Part shown: in pieces, positions 33,512 through 42,695 of the stretch
How positions within the stretch are numbered: position 1 is the stretch's first letter
Layout: the number at the start of each line of letters is the position of its first letter
Assembly: GCA_001789205.1 (NCBI GenBank)
Contig: MFYT01000030.1
Location: forward strand, 1-59,345
Length of the DNA: 59,345 bases
Source: Candidatus Raymondbacteria bacterium RIFOXYA2_FULL_49_16
Lineage (GTDB): Bacteria > Fibrobacterota > OXYB2-FULL-49-7 > XYB2-FULL-49-35
Reading direction: 5' to 3'
Notes under the pieces: generated by a model
Told to the model about the DNA's origin: nothing
Database searches by the model: none
What the model saw: the letters and a program-made list of their open reading frames with translations, nothing else
Position numbers and translations under genes: made by a program

Positions 33512-36500
33512 ATGTTTAAAGCACTGAGTGTCTTTGTAGTTCTTTTGCTGGCCTTTGGCACTCATGCCAAAGTCAGGAGCGTCTGGGTTAAGACGCGAAA
33601 TGTCATCAATTCCTACAGTCTCGACAAACTTGAACACGACGATTATCTTCCCTTATGGTTCCTGGGCCAGAACAAGCTGGTTCCCGCGAACTATAACAAA
33701 GCCGCTGATCCAGAGCTGTTTTGCAAGGTCATCTACCACTGGACCTTTAACCAGGCGCGTGGCTGGCGCGGATTTTCCACGCTTTTTACTCGTGATTTTG
33801 CGTGGAACTGGGCCCAGGCGCAAAAATACGCCATGTGGGCGCACGACTGGACCAGTTTTGCCAAAGAGGGCCTTGCACAGGATCCCTCGTTCACCGACGT
33901 TGCCTGCTACGATCCCATCAAATTCATGAACATTATTCCCACTGGCACATGCGGAGAATTCTCCGCGCTTATGCAAGGGGTGTATGAATCCATGGGGTTT
34001 CAAGTACGCAGATTTGTTCTCGGGGGTGGTTACCACAGTGTTTCCGAGGTCTATTATAATGGTGCGTGGCATCATTACGATTTTGACCAGGCAGGCTGGT
34101 GTATGGACCCCACCAACGACCATGTTATGTCCCTTGCCGAATGGGCGGCAAATCCAACGCATGTCGTGAATACTTACAATGCTGCTTTGGATACAGTAAA
34201 CTATCCTAATTCCACTCGTCCTGTTTATTTTGAAAACGCGGACATGCCTGGCTGGGCCACCAAAGAGCCTACTATATGGCCGGGCGCTCAAAAGACCAGC
34301 GAGTCATACGCCCATCACGATTCATACGAGAATTTTCACGACATGAGCTTTGCTCTGCGCGAAGGGGAATATATCAAATTCAACTGGGACGCTCAATATC
34401 ACACGTGGCCAGGCCTTGGCCTCTATGGCGCCACCTATGTTGATTCCAACTACGACCGTTGGATGTCCGACGGCCAGATGGTATACGAGCCCACGCTTTC
34501 CAATTCGTATAACGATTATTATGACGGCCTGTACCAAGATTCGTCAATGAACCTTGTGGCCGATGGTCTTGTGCCTATCGGGTCTTCGGGATACGCGATC
34601 TGGGCCTTTCATTCAGCGTATCAAATGGCGGTCTGCACGCTTACCACCACGTCCATTGGCACCATTACCAAGGCCATTTCAAAGGACATGGGCGCCACAT
34701 GGACCACGTTTACCGGGACAAACCCTGGAAATATCAAGGAGCTGTACGATTTCCTCCTGAAAATCACCGTTGCTTCAGGGGCCAAGCTCACGGGCTTAAA
34801 GTCCGTTATTAACATTGTCCATAATCCCGGGGCTTTGCCAAGGCTCTCTGTGGTCAATCCTTTGCAAGGACGCAGCACACCCGCATGGAACGATTATATG
34901 GACACTGTGAGGGTCTATCAATATGACCAGGACGAAGTGCTGACAAAAAAGGCCAATCAGGCAATAGACGCTGTTACCACGGTCGATGCGCCGCAGTATG
35001 GAAAGATCACCTCGATCAGCGGAACATACACGTACGCGGTTCCCAATCCGCCTCCTGGAAACTATCAGGTAGGCCTTTTCATGGGAACGGGTTCCATCCC
35101 TGGTACCATGGTGGCCGAATCCGATAATTTCGACACGCCTCCCAACAACTGGGTCTACAGTTATGTTGACCATTGGCGCGGAGTACTTTCAAAACAGCGG
35201 TATTCGCTTGCCGATGGCGCCAAGAAGGCGTCCATGAGGCTGTCACGTACCGCAGTGACTGGCGGTGTGACTTCGGGCACTGTCCACGCAAAGATCCGCA
35301 TGCATTACTGGGTCAACCATTCAACCAGGACCGAACTGGACAGTCTTATTATTTCCTACGCCGTGAAGGCGGTCAATGCGGCGACAACTGATCCAGCCAT
35401 TATACCCCCAAGCATGGGCCCCGAAATTGTGTACTCATGCACAACTGGCACGTTCACGAACGGCCATTGGGACAGCCATGGCTTCAACTTGCAACCCGCG
35501 GTCGGAGCTGTAGGGCTAAAAAACATCTGGATGAAGATAGTGAACCCGGGCCAAAAGCCTTTTGCGCCGCGTGACACTACTGGCGGCGGTGGCCCTGTCG
35601 CGCCGTGCATATTTCCCAGCGGCAATACCCTAAGCGCTGAATTAAATGGCGGCGGAGGTACAAATATCAATAACTACCGCGCCCAGTTTTCAGAGCAGAT
35701 CGTGCAAAATCTGAGGCGCGTCCATTCCTGCCATTGGGATACCACGTGGAATAGATACCGTGTGGCAACTTTTGGCAACAGCATCACCAACCAGAACACG
35801 TACTGGCTTGACCTGAATAACGCTATTGTCAATATTCCAAACGCGGCGGCCATCAACACCTTCCTCGATTCCACCGCCCGCCAGAACAACTGGATGATCA
35901 ATAGCAAAAACGCGGCGCATGGCAACGAATCTGGGCAGAGCATTGGATGGGTCAATTCCGTCGTCAGCAGCGTACTCGCGAACGACCGGCCCATGATCGC
36001 CACCATCATGATCGGCACGAACAACTGCGCCAATGGGGCCCCGCTCGAATGGGGCAACTGCAATTATCCCGGTCCTGGCTGCTCATGCGACCCCTGCTGG
36101 CCCGACACGCTGGAATACCGCGAAATACTTCAGCAGCTCACTGATGCCGGCGTCATGCCTATTGTCCAACTGATCCCGCCCTTTGACGGATCCCAGCTTG
36201 TCGGCTGGAAATATCTGCGCGATTCGCTCATTGTTCCGTACAACAACAAGGTCAAGGCGCTATGTCAAAGCCGTAATATTCCATATATCGATATGTATCA
36301 GTGGGCTGTTGACCATGGCGGTATTAGCCTGTTGTCTGACTGGGCGCATCCGAGGTCCTGCGGTTCGGGCGGCAATGACTTCTCCGATGGGTGTCTTGCC
36401 GGCGGCACTTCTGGTTTGCAGAATGCGCGTAACTATCTCACTATTATGGCTATAAACGACATTACCCGGTATGTGGTCAATGGCGAGGGTTTCCTCTATA

Positions 36501-36805
36501 CGAATGCCGGGCGATTAGCGGCCGTAGACGATATTATGTCATTGGATTGCTTTCCCAACCCGTTCAATCCATCCGCAACAATCAGGTTCCACACACCCGC
36601 TTCATCCGGCGCGCAAAGGGTGGTTATTGGCATCTACAATGTCAAAGGTGTGATGGTGAAATCATTCGCCACATCCTCGCCTTCCGGGTCATTGGTATGG
36701 GATGGCAGGGACATGAATGGCAAAAACGTGACAAGCGGCATGTATTTCTACAGGCTCATAGTGGGCGACAAGTCGCTGCAGGGTAAGATGGTTTTAGCCA
36801 AGTAA
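33512..36805 (+). CDS. Secreted transglutaminase-like / SGNH-hydrolase fusion with T9SS domain
   Basis: 1097 residues with GGGGG before the ATG and a signal peptide (FKALSVFVVLLLAFGTHA). Residues about 60-230 are a transglutaminase-like Cys-His-Asp domain: Cys147 in TGTCGEFSALMQGVY, His175 in GGYHSVSEVYYNG and Asp190 in HHYDFD. Residues about 240-690 are beta-rich with no firm assignment. Residues about 745-985 are an SGNH/GDSL hydrolase: Ser757 in FGNSIT, the GTNN block, and Asp943/His946 in SDWAHP. The T9SS sorting domain has FPNPFNPSATIRF, WDGRDMNGKNVTSGMYFY and LQGKMVLAK. The first part may cleave or cross-link peptide bonds, and the second de-esterify glycan; both are family-based guesses. 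The gene is monocistronic, with its own promoter and terminator. Confidence 0.8.
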   Translation: MFKALSVFVVLLLAFGTHAKVRSVWVKTRNVINSYSLDKLEHDDYLPLWFLGQNKLVPANYNKAADPELFCKVIYHWTFNQARGWRGFSTLFTRDFAWNWAQAQKYAMWAHDWTSFAKEGLAQDPSFTDVACYDPIKFMNIIPTGTCGEFSALMQGVYESMGFQVRRFVLGGGYHSVSEVYYNGAWHHYDFDQAGWCMDPTNDHVMSLAEWAANPTHVVNTYNAALDTVNYPNSTRPVYFENADMPGWATKEPTIWPGAQKTSESYAHHDSYENFHDMSFALREGEYIKFNWDAQYHTWPGLGLYGATYVDSNYDRWMSDGQMVYEPTLSNSYNDYYDGLYQDSSMNLVADGLVPIGSSGYAIWAFHSAYQMAVCTLTTTSIGTITKAISKDMGATWTTFTGTNPGNIKELYDFLLKITVASGAKLTGLKSVINIVHNPGALPRLSVVNPLQGRSTPAWNDYMDTVRVYQYDQDEVLTKKANQAIDAVTTVDAPQYGKITSISGTYTYAVPNPPPGNYQVGLFMGTGSIPGTMVAESDNFDTPPNNWVYSYVDHWRGVLSKQRYSLADGAKKASMRLSRTAVTGGVTSGTVHAKIRMHYWVNHSTRTELDSLIISYAVKAVNAATTDPAIIPPSMGPEIVYSCTTGTFTNGHWDSHGFNLQPAVGAVGLKNIWMKIVNPGQKPFAPRDTTGGGGPVAPCIFPSGNTLSAELNGGGGTNINNYRAQFSEQIVQNLRRVHSCHWDTTWNRYRVATFGNSITNQNTYWLDLNNAIVNIPNAAAINTFLDSTARQNNWMINSKNAAHGNESGQSIGWVNSVVSSVLANDRPMIATIMIGTNNCANGAPLEWGNCNYPGPGCSCDPCWPDTLEYREILQQLTDAGVMPIVQLIPPFDGSQLVGWKYLRDSLIVPYNNKVKALCQSRNIPYIDMYQWAVDHGGISLLSDWAHPRSCGSGGNDFSDGCLAGGTSGLQNARNYLTIMAINDITRYVVNGEGFLYTNAGRLAAVDDIMSLDCFPNPFNPSATIRFHTPASSGAQRVVIGIYNVKGVMVKSFATSSPSGSLVWDGRDMNGKNVTSGMYFYRLIVGDKSLQGKMVLAK

Positions 36806-36828
36806 GGATAAGAAATCATTCAATAATA

Positions 36829-36867
36829 CGCCCTGCGGCATTTTATGGCTGCAGGGCGGTTTTTTTT
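36829..36867 (+). terminator. Rho-independent terminator
   Basis: CGCCCTGC (36829-36836) pairs perfectly with GCAGGGCG (36851-36858) and is followed by eight T residues (36860-36867). It lies 23 bases after the stop of the transglutaminase/SGNH gene. Confidence 0.9.
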
Positions 36868-36878
36868 GGAGATATGCA

Positions 36879-37667
36879 ATGATGAAAGCCATTGACTTGA
36901 ACCATTTCCTATGCACTCTTTTTCCTGCTCTGCCCAAGCCCACGGTTGATCGGGTAACAGCGGGCGATCCTGACCGGGTTGTTAAGAAAATCGCAGTGTG
37001 CTGGATGCCCTTCAGACAGGCCATTCTCAAGGCGAAAAAAGCGTGTGCAAATGTCATTGTGACGCACGAGCCAATTTTTTTCGAACATTGGGACCTTGAT
37101 GGCGAATCCAAGGACCACCCTGAAACAGCGTCAAAACTGCGATTCATCGAGGAACTGGGTATCACCATTATCCGGTGTCACGATGTGTGGGACCGCATGC
37201 CCGAGATCGGCATTCCTTTTGCCTGGGCCAAGTTTCTCGGTTTAACCGACCTGGTTGCTTCAAACCAGTTTAACCGGGTGTATGCGATCAAGACACAGAC
37301 TGCTTTGGCCTTTGCACGCTACCTTGGCAACCGGATCAAAAACCTGGGTCAGGCCTATGTGCCCTTCTATGGCGACCCGAAGAAACGGATTAAAACAATT
37401 GGTATTGGCACAGGCTGCACAGATCCCATGAATACGCTTGCCTTGGGACCCGATGCTGTGGTTGCCGTGGATGACGCGGTCCGTTCATGGATCGCTGGTT
37501 CATTTGCCGAGAGCGCGGGAACACCAGTATATGTTGTCAATCATGGCGTATCGGAAGAACCGGGCATGGCGACCCTTACCGCGTTTCTGAAGAAACATTT
37601 CCCAAAAATTCCCGTGACGCATATCCGTCAGGGGTGTTCGTACCGGACACTATGGCCTCGCGGATAG
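36879..37667 (+). CDS. NIF3/DUF34-family dinuclear metal-binding protein
   Basis: 262 residues; GGAGA precedes ATGATG. The motif NVIVTHEPIFFEHW corresponds to the first metal-binding segment (T-H-(H/E)-P-x-F) of NIF3-like proteins; HDVWDRMPEIGIPFAWA fits the second conserved region; and VVNHGVSEEPGM takes the place of the C-terminal H-x-x-(S/T)-E site. The length matches the compact form without the PII-like insertion. The family is cytoplasmic, often hexameric, and has been linked to GTP cyclohydrolase or metal handling, with no settled reaction. Here the protein lies after a terminator with no obvious operon partner. Confidence 0.8.
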   Translation: MMKAIDLNHFLCTLFPALPKPTVDRVTAGDPDRVVKKIAVCWMPFRQAILKAKKACANVIVTHEPIFFEHWDLDGESKDHPETASKLRFIEELGITIIRCHDVWDRMPEIGIPFAWAKFLGLTDLVASNQFNRVYAIKTQTALAFARYLGNRIKNLGQAYVPFYGDPKKRIKTIGIGTGCTDPMNTLALGPDAVVAVDDAVRSWIAGSFAESAGTPVYVVNHGVSEEPGMATLTAFLKKHFPKIPVTHIRQGCSYRTLWPRG

Positions 37668-37822
37668 CTTAAAAAGAGGACCCTGAGCCCGAAAAACGAG
37701 CGCACTCTTCAGTTGCTCGACGACATCCCTGATATTCATAAAGAGTGGATAAAATAAAGATTTCATCCAGCCAATACTGACTGGATAAGGCTTAGGGACT
37801 TTTGTGCGCCTGAAGACCGCGA

Positions 37823-37990
37823 CTAAACTGTTTGTTCAGCAGGCTGCGGAAAAGTGGAGATAATCTCTTTTGATTTGATGTTGATCCTCAGCCTTTTTAC
37901 GCATGCAGGGCACCAGACACCCGTGCCTGCGTGGGCTGACGCCTTCATTTCACTTTCCTTTATTTCTTTGCAACAGCTTGCACAATCCAT
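37823..37990 (-). CDS. Small zinc-ribbon-like protein, 55 residues
   Basis: GAGGT lies before the ATG. Cys residues at 3, 6, 7, 27 and 30 (MDCASCCKEIKESE and VWCPACVKRL) form a two-knuckle arrangement as in small zinc ribbons. The tail (LRINIKSKEIISTFPQP) is basic then polar. No family name is certain. It follows the SWIB gene after 23 bases on the same strand, so the two are probably cotranscribed; both are the type of small nucleic-acid-associated protein, which hints at a shared role in transcription or chromosome function (inference). Confidence 0.6.
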   Translation of the reverse strand: MDCASCCKEIKESEMKASAHAGTGVWCPACVKRLRINIKSKEIISTFPQPAEQTV

Positions 37991-38013
37991 AATGGTACCT
38001 CAATTCTGTGGAA

Positions 38014-38274
38014 TTAAGAAAGGTGCTTAGAGACAAGCTTGGTCATTTCGAACATATTGACTGTCTGTTTTCCGTCAAAGACTTTTTTCAGCTTTTCGTC
38101 AGCGTTTATGTTGCGTTTGTTTTTTTCGTCCTGGAGATTATTTCCCTTGATGTATTCCCAGAGCTTTTTAACGACTTCGGTCCTGGGCAAGGGTGTTGAT
38201 CCTACTATTGCCGCAAGATCTGTGCTTGGGGTGAGAGCCTTGGAAAATGCTGCGTTTGGCTTGCGTGCTGCCAT
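38014..38274 (-). CDS. SWIB/MDM2-domain protein
   Basis: 86 residues; AGGAG precedes the ATG. The body is a single SWIB domain: ALTPSTDLAAIVGSTPLPRTE, VVKKLWEYIKGNNLQDEKN, KRNINADEKLKKVFDGK and VNMFEMTKLVSKHL. Stand-alone SWIB proteins are known from chlamydiae and many environmental bacteria and are thought to be DNA- or chromatin-associated, although their biochemical role in bacteria is unsettled. It is the first gene of a two-gene leftward unit with the zinc-ribbon protein and is divergent from the IclR regulator. Confidence 0.9.
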   Translation of the reverse strand: MAARKPNAAFSKALTPSTDLAAIVGSTPLPRTEVVKKLWEYIKGNNLQDEKNKRNINADEKLKKVFDGKQTVNMFEMTKLVSKHLS

Positions 38275-38576
38275 TGGTGTCTCCTGTGGTTATTGGTGGC
38301 AAAAAGAACGATAGACTATTAAATATACATTAATCCATGCTCGTAAAGTGGGATGTCCTGTTTCAGCATCAGGGTCAGGCGCTAGTAATGCTGGTTTTGC
38401 AGACGTCAGCTATTCATATGACACAGGGTGTCAGGTTCTTCCTTACGAATGCTTCCCCCGCAGTATAAAATGGAAAGAACCGTTGACAATCCCTTTAAGC
38501 AAAGTTATATTATTTAATAATGATGAATAAGCTTCAACAATGTTGAAATAGAAAAATTTATTACCCCAGGAAACCC
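38275..38576. other. Divergent intergenic region (SWIB / IclR)
   Basis: 302 bases without a convincing gene. A plus-strand open frame at 38348-38530 has no ribosome binding site or domain. The right part carries a strong promoter for the IclR gene; a promoter for the SWIB unit must lie at the left but no clear hexamers were recognised. Confidence 0.5.
38483..38511 (+). promoter_or_regulatory. Sigma-70-type promoter of the IclR gene
   Basis: TTGACA (38483-38488), a 17-base spacer and TATATT (38506-38511) lie 65 bases before the IclR start codon, identical in hexamers and spacing to the promoter at 33395. Confidence 0.7.
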
Positions 38577-39335
38577 ATGGTTAACTCAGTCGCCAAGGCT
38601 TTCAAACTCATCGAATGCATCCTCAAAAACGGCAATAGAGGCACGCTCGTGGAGCTATCACGGGAAATCAAACAGAAAGTGCCTACAGTCCACAACCTGT
38701 TAAAAACGCTTATAGAGTTGGGACAGGTATGCAGAACCGGCGATGAATATCATGTTACCGCCATGCTGGCCGACATGTCATATCCCTATTTTTATTCCGA
38801 TAAACTGACGATGGTCCTTGATCCAGTGATGAAGGTCTTTAATGCGGACATCAACGAGAGTGTCGTACTTGTCGTTGAAAGGAATTTCGAGCGGATTACC
38901 GTAAAGGAATATTCATGCGACCAATCGGTTATCGCAAATTCCAATACCGCCAATTTCCCCAGGTTGTATAATCTGGCCACTGTGTGGGTCCTTATCGCGT
39001 ATTTTCCAGAAAATCGGCTCTGTGAATTTATCAAGAAAAACGGGTTGCCGGGTCCGCAGTGGAACGCCATTACTTCAATAGATACGCTCCAAGCGCAGCT
39101 TCATGAGATACGAAAGCGCCTTTGGGCGACCAGTGGATTCACCGATTGCAAGGTCAGTTCTTTCGCATCCCCTGTTTTTAGAAGCGATGGTCAGATTGTT
39201 GCCGCGCTTGGCACCTATATACCCATGGAACGCCTCAATAAACAAAGGGAGCGGGAGATCATAACCAAGCTGGTGGAAGCGGCCCGGGAAATGTCATTCA
39301 GGCTCGGATTCAAAAACCAGGATACCATAACCTGA
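38577..39335 (+). CDS. IclR-family transcriptional regulator
   Basis: 252 residues. The N-terminal 65 residues are an IclR winged helix (SVAKAFKLIECILKNGNRGT, LSREIKQKVPTVHNLLKTL). Residues 80-250 are the IclR effector-binding GAF-like domain (INESVVLVVE, IAYFPENRL, FASPVFRSDGQIVAALGTYIP). Such proteins sense small carbon compounds. It stands 16 bases upstream of the YCF48/PIG-L gene on the same strand, so it is likely the first gene of that transcript and a regulator of it. The ligand is unknown. Confidence 0.9.
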   Translation: MVNSVAKAFKLIECILKNGNRGTLVELSREIKQKVPTVHNLLKTLIELGQVCRTGDEYHVTAMLADMSYPYFYSDKLTMVLDPVMKVFNADINESVVLVVERNFERITVKEYSCDQSVIANSNTANFPRLYNLATVWVLIAYFPENRLCEFIKKNGLPGPQWNAITSIDTLQAQLHEIRKRLWATSGFTDCKVSSFASPVFRSDGQIVAALGTYIPMERLNKQREREIITKLVEAAREMSFRLGFKNQDTIT

Positions 39336-39351
39336 AAAAAAGGGGGGGATT

Positions 39352-41520
39352 ATGTGTAAGATCGTTTTTTTAATCGTGGCGTTTTTTGTGCTGCAGCCGC
39401 AAGGCGTACCGGACCATTCTTACTTTTATAGGAATGGTTTTGAACCGCTAACGGATGTTTGTTTCGTGAACGACCAGAAGGGCTGGGCATGCGGCGCATC
39501 AGGAGCTATCCTGTACACGGTTGACGGAGGCCAGCACTGGCAGTATGGAAATTCAAACTCCATCTATTTTCTCGAAGGAATACATTTTATTAACGAACAG
39601 ACCGGCTTTGCCATTGGCGGGATCAAATTACCCGAAGCGGATTCGTATCCCTCGATTCTTTTCTGGGACCATTCGGTGCATGCCATGGGTGTTATCCTCA
39701 GAACACAAGATGGGGGCCTTACCTGGGAGAGCCAGAATGCTGATTCCCATTATCCCACCGTATACACAAAGCCTACTGCTTGGCTTTTTGACATTGATTT
39801 TATAGATAGTCTGAACGGATGGACCTGCGGCAGTTTCGGCACTATATACCATACAAGTGATGGCGGCGCTACATGGCTTCAGCAAGCCTATACAGGCCTG
39901 AATTTCCAGAGAAAACACGGCTATTGGTATTATGGTATTGATTTCACAGACCAGAACAACGGCACTGTTGCTGGTGAGGACAGCCTTGTTGCAACAACTT
40001 CTGACGGCGGCAACACATGGACATACCAGAAGGGTCCCCAGATGCTGGTAAACACGGACGTGGCGCCGCAACCCTATGAGGAAGGAAAATTGTACAATTT
40101 CTTCAGAGGGGTATTTTTTATCAACCAGCAGACTGGCTGGGCCGTGGGCGACAATGCCTGCCTCATGAAAACAACTGATGGCGGGGCGACATGGGCGCAA
40201 CAAGCTATTTCTCTGCCCGCGGAACTTCTAGATCTGGTTGATATCAAGGACGTATTCTTCATTGACCCTGATACTGGTTGGGCTGTCTGCCATCTTGGCG
40301 GCGGCATACTGCGGACCCTCAATGGCGGCCAGAACTGGGAATGGATCAAAACAGGCATTCACGGTTGGTTCAATGCCGTGCGTTTCGTTGATCATCTAAA
40401 CGGTTGGGCCGTGGGTGAATGCGGTCAGATCATGCGTACGTCCGATGGCGGCCTGACATGGGAACTGCAACGGGGTGCGCCTCTGAACAATGGCAGTTAT
40501 GCGCCCATTATGGTCGTTCATGCGCACGGTGATGACGAAGCCTATTACATCGGCGCCATGCTCGCGCGATACGGCCTTGATTATGGGCTTCCGCTTGTAG
40601 ATGTACGCACTACAAAGGACTGCAGGGGCTTTGAACTGAGCCGTATTGGCGAGGTAAAGCGCCTTGAAGCGCGTACGGCATGCTCCATCGAGGGGAATTC
40701 GGGTCACCGGACATTCGACGAATTCGACACTGACGAAGACACTTCGCATGCGCAGGAGGTCGCCCAATGGGGTGGCAGTGAGGACCTGATGATGCGGGAG
40801 ATCGTGGAAGCCATACGTAACTGGAGGCCTGCCGTAATCATCACGCACGATTCCATATACGGAGAATACAATAAACAGAACCATATCTCAACTGGAAAAA
40901 TAGCCACAAAGGCCTTTTGGGCAGCAGGAGACCCGCTGCGATTCCCCGAACTGAACCAATCAGCTGGATTAGAGGAATGGGACCCTAAAAAGCTCTATTT
41001 TTTCAGCGCAGGATCGGGCATGCCGCATTTTTCCATGGACATTAATCAAACATGCGCTCGTACTGGTCATACCTATGCGCAACAGGGTACGCGCGCTCTC
41101 CGCAACTATGTGTCCCAAGGCATGAGTGGAAGCTCAACCAGCAGTATCAACCTTCCTCGCATGATCAGTACGGTTACCGCACCATCTTCTGAAACCGATA
41201 TATTGGCAGGAACAGGGGTTTCTATTGATGGTAGTGGTACCCTGACAAAAAACCATACCTGGGTATTGTCCGCATTTCCCAATCCATTCAATCCAAAAAC
41301 AAAAATTATCTTTGATGGAACACTCTCCAGTCCGGATCAAAACATACAGATAACCATTTCGGACATCCATGGAAAGGCCATCGGCAAACTCACTGCCCAC
41401 GGCCGCCAGTTTATCGAAGGTGTTGCATGGGACGCATCAACGCGTCCCAGCGGTGTTTATTTTATTAAAGCACTTGTCGAAGGGCGTCGATGTGTCAGCA
41501 GGATTTTGGTGGTTAAATAA
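39352..41520 (+). CDS. Secreted YCF48-like propeller / PIG-L deacetylase fusion with T9SS domain
   Basis: 722 residues with a signal peptide (IVFLIVAFFVLQPQG) and AAGGGGGGG before the ATG. Residues about 30-380 are a YCF48/Hcf136-type BNR propeller with repeated blades of the form G-W-(A/T)-x-G followed by T-x-D-G-G-x-(T/H)-W (for example YTVDGGQHW, RTQDGGLTW, KTTDGGATW). Residues about 385-560 are an LmbE/PIG-L domain: AHGDDE at 391-396 (usually AHPDDE), THDSIYGEY with His499, and His511 in QNHIS. PIG-L enzymes are zinc N-acetylglucosamine deacetylases. A T9SS domain (FPNPFNPKTKIIF, PSGVYFIKAL) closes the protein. The fusion suggests propeller-guided deacetylation of amino-sugar polymers outside the cell (inference). 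Confidence 0.85.
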   Translation: MCKIVFLIVAFFVLQPQGVPDHSYFYRNGFEPLTDVCFVNDQKGWACGASGAILYTVDGGQHWQYGNSNSIYFLEGIHFINEQTGFAIGGIKLPEADSYPSILFWDHSVHAMGVILRTQDGGLTWESQNADSHYPTVYTKPTAWLFDIDFIDSLNGWTCGSFGTIYHTSDGGATWLQQAYTGLNFQRKHGYWYYGIDFTDQNNGTVAGEDSLVATTSDGGNTWTYQKGPQMLVNTDVAPQPYEEGKLYNFFRGVFFINQQTGWAVGDNACLMKTTDGGATWAQQAISLPAELLDLVDIKDVFFIDPDTGWAVCHLGGGILRTLNGGQNWEWIKTGIHGWFNAVRFVDHLNGWAVGECGQIMRTSDGGLTWELQRGAPLNNGSYAPIMVVHAHGDDEAYYIGAMLARYGLDYGLPLVDVRTTKDCRGFELSRIGEVKRLEARTACSIEGNSGHRTFDEFDTDEDTSHAQEVAQWGGSEDLMMREIVEAIRNWRPAVIITHDSIYGEYNKQNHISTGKIATKAFWAAGDPLRFPELNQSAGLEEWDPKKLYFFSAGSGMPHFSMDINQTCARTGHTYAQQGTRALRNYVSQGMSGSSTSSINLPRMISTVTAPSSETDILAGTGVSIDGSGTLTKNHTWVLSAFPNPFNPKTKIIFDGTLSSPDQNIQITISDIHGKAIGKLTAHGRQFIEGVAWDASTRPSGVYFIKALVEGRRCVSRILVVK

Positions 41521-41531
41521 GGAGGCCAATA

Positions 41532-42638
41532 ATGAAAAGTTTCGCAATCACATTATTCACAAGTATCGCTGTGTTTATCGCCGGCTTTATTATTGTCAAT
41601 CAAATATATGTTAAAAAAAAATATGAAATATCCATTGTACCGAACCTGGACACGACAGTGGCTGAAAGGGACACTATGGATAAAGGATTCAGCAAAGGAT
41701 GGTGTTATTGCCACCGTTCACATCCGGAGAGATGGTTCGATATTCATACTCATATACTAAAACTCAAGCAAGTGGACCAAAAAGGCGTTCCGCTGGACAT
41801 GGTCAAATGCGCCGAGCAGGCATTTACGAGTTGGCAAAACCAGTTTAAGGAATTCGACATCGTCGGTTCAGTCGTTTTAGATGGTTCGCCTGAACGTATG
41901 TATTTGTTCGATGCCGCAGAAAAAACAAAGGGAATGATGGTTTTTGCTTGGGTTGGTTACGATAAACCGGACGCCCAATTGCTTGAAAAACTGGTTAAAG
42001 AGCATGGATGCAAAGGTGTAAAAATGATCAGCAGGCCTGCGTTCAACGCAGGTGTTGATTACCGTGTCTACGACAGCGAAAAATGGCACGAATTGTATGC
42101 AAAAGCAGGGGAGCTGGGTATTCCAGTGCTCTGGCATGTTGTACAGAGGACTGGCGCGGCCCCATATGCTTATGGCGAAGATACGCGAAGTACATGGACA
42201 AAGCTGAATTACACGAATTGGGACGTTCTTAAAATGTTTGAAGGAATTCTTGAAAAGCACCCGAATACAATTTTCATCGGCGCTCATCAGATGTTCATGG
42301 GTGCAAAGGAGTTGGACAGGCTCATGAAAAAGTACCCGAACTTTTTTGTCGATACTTCCGCGGGATGGCGGTTGAAATGGGGTGACCATCTTACCAATAA
42401 AGAAATCCTGGAATTAAGGCCTTTTTTCGAGGAACATGCGGACAGAATCCTTTTTGGGACCGATTTTGTATACAACATCAGGGAAAAGGAAAACGTGCCC
42501 TTTTGGTCCCTGCTGAGCATGTATTCTTTTCAGAATTTTCTCATACAGCTCAATCTCACGCAGCGTTCCTTGGACAAGATCGCCTGGCAAAACGCCTATG
42601 CGCTCCTGAAAATAGAAAAACCGGATATTCTGGATTAA
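41532..42638 (+). CDS. Membrane-anchored amidohydrolase (Amidohydro_2 type)
   Basis: 368 residues; AAGGAGG precedes the ATG. A single N-terminal hydrophobic helix (ITLFTSIAVFIAGFIIVNQIY) suggests an anchored or exported protein. A TIM-barrel amidohydrolase follows with the metal-binding FDIHTHIL, VLWHVVQR (third-strand His), FIGAHQMFMG and the catalytic Asp in ILFGTDFV. In this family the metal hydrolyses or decarboxylates cyclic or aromatic substrates; extracytoplasmic members are less common. It follows the propeller/PIG-L gene after 11 bases and so is probably in the IclR-headed operon. There is no T9SS domain. Confidence 0.85.
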   Translation: MKSFAITLFTSIAVFIAGFIIVNQIYVKKKYEISIVPNLDTTVAERDTMDKGFSKGWCYCHRSHPERWFDIHTHILKLKQVDQKGVPLDMVKCAEQAFTSWQNQFKEFDIVGSVVLDGSPERMYLFDAAEKTKGMMVFAWVGYDKPDAQLLEKLVKEHGCKGVKMISRPAFNAGVDYRVYDSEKWHELYAKAGELGIPVLWHVVQRTGAAPYAYGEDTRSTWTKLNYTNWDVLKMFEGILEKHPNTIFIGAHQMFMGAKELDRLMKKYPNFFVDTSAGWRLKWGDHLTNKEILELRPFFEEHADRILFGTDFVYNIREKENVPFWSLLSMYSFQNFLIQLNLTQRSLDKIAWQNAYALLKIEKPDILD

Positions 42639-42695
42639 CATGAGGAAACTTATTTTATGGAAAGGGTCGTGCCGCTGAAATGCGGACGGACGCAT

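Noticed and set aside
37680-37757. Short frame LSPKNERTLQLLDDIPDIHK
   Set aside because: It looks faintly protein-like but has no start codon or ribosome site; perhaps a gene remnant, but too short to support.
38348-38530. 60-residue plus-strand frame before the IclR gene
   Set aside because: It overlaps the IclR promoter and has neither a ribosome site nor recognisable sequence.
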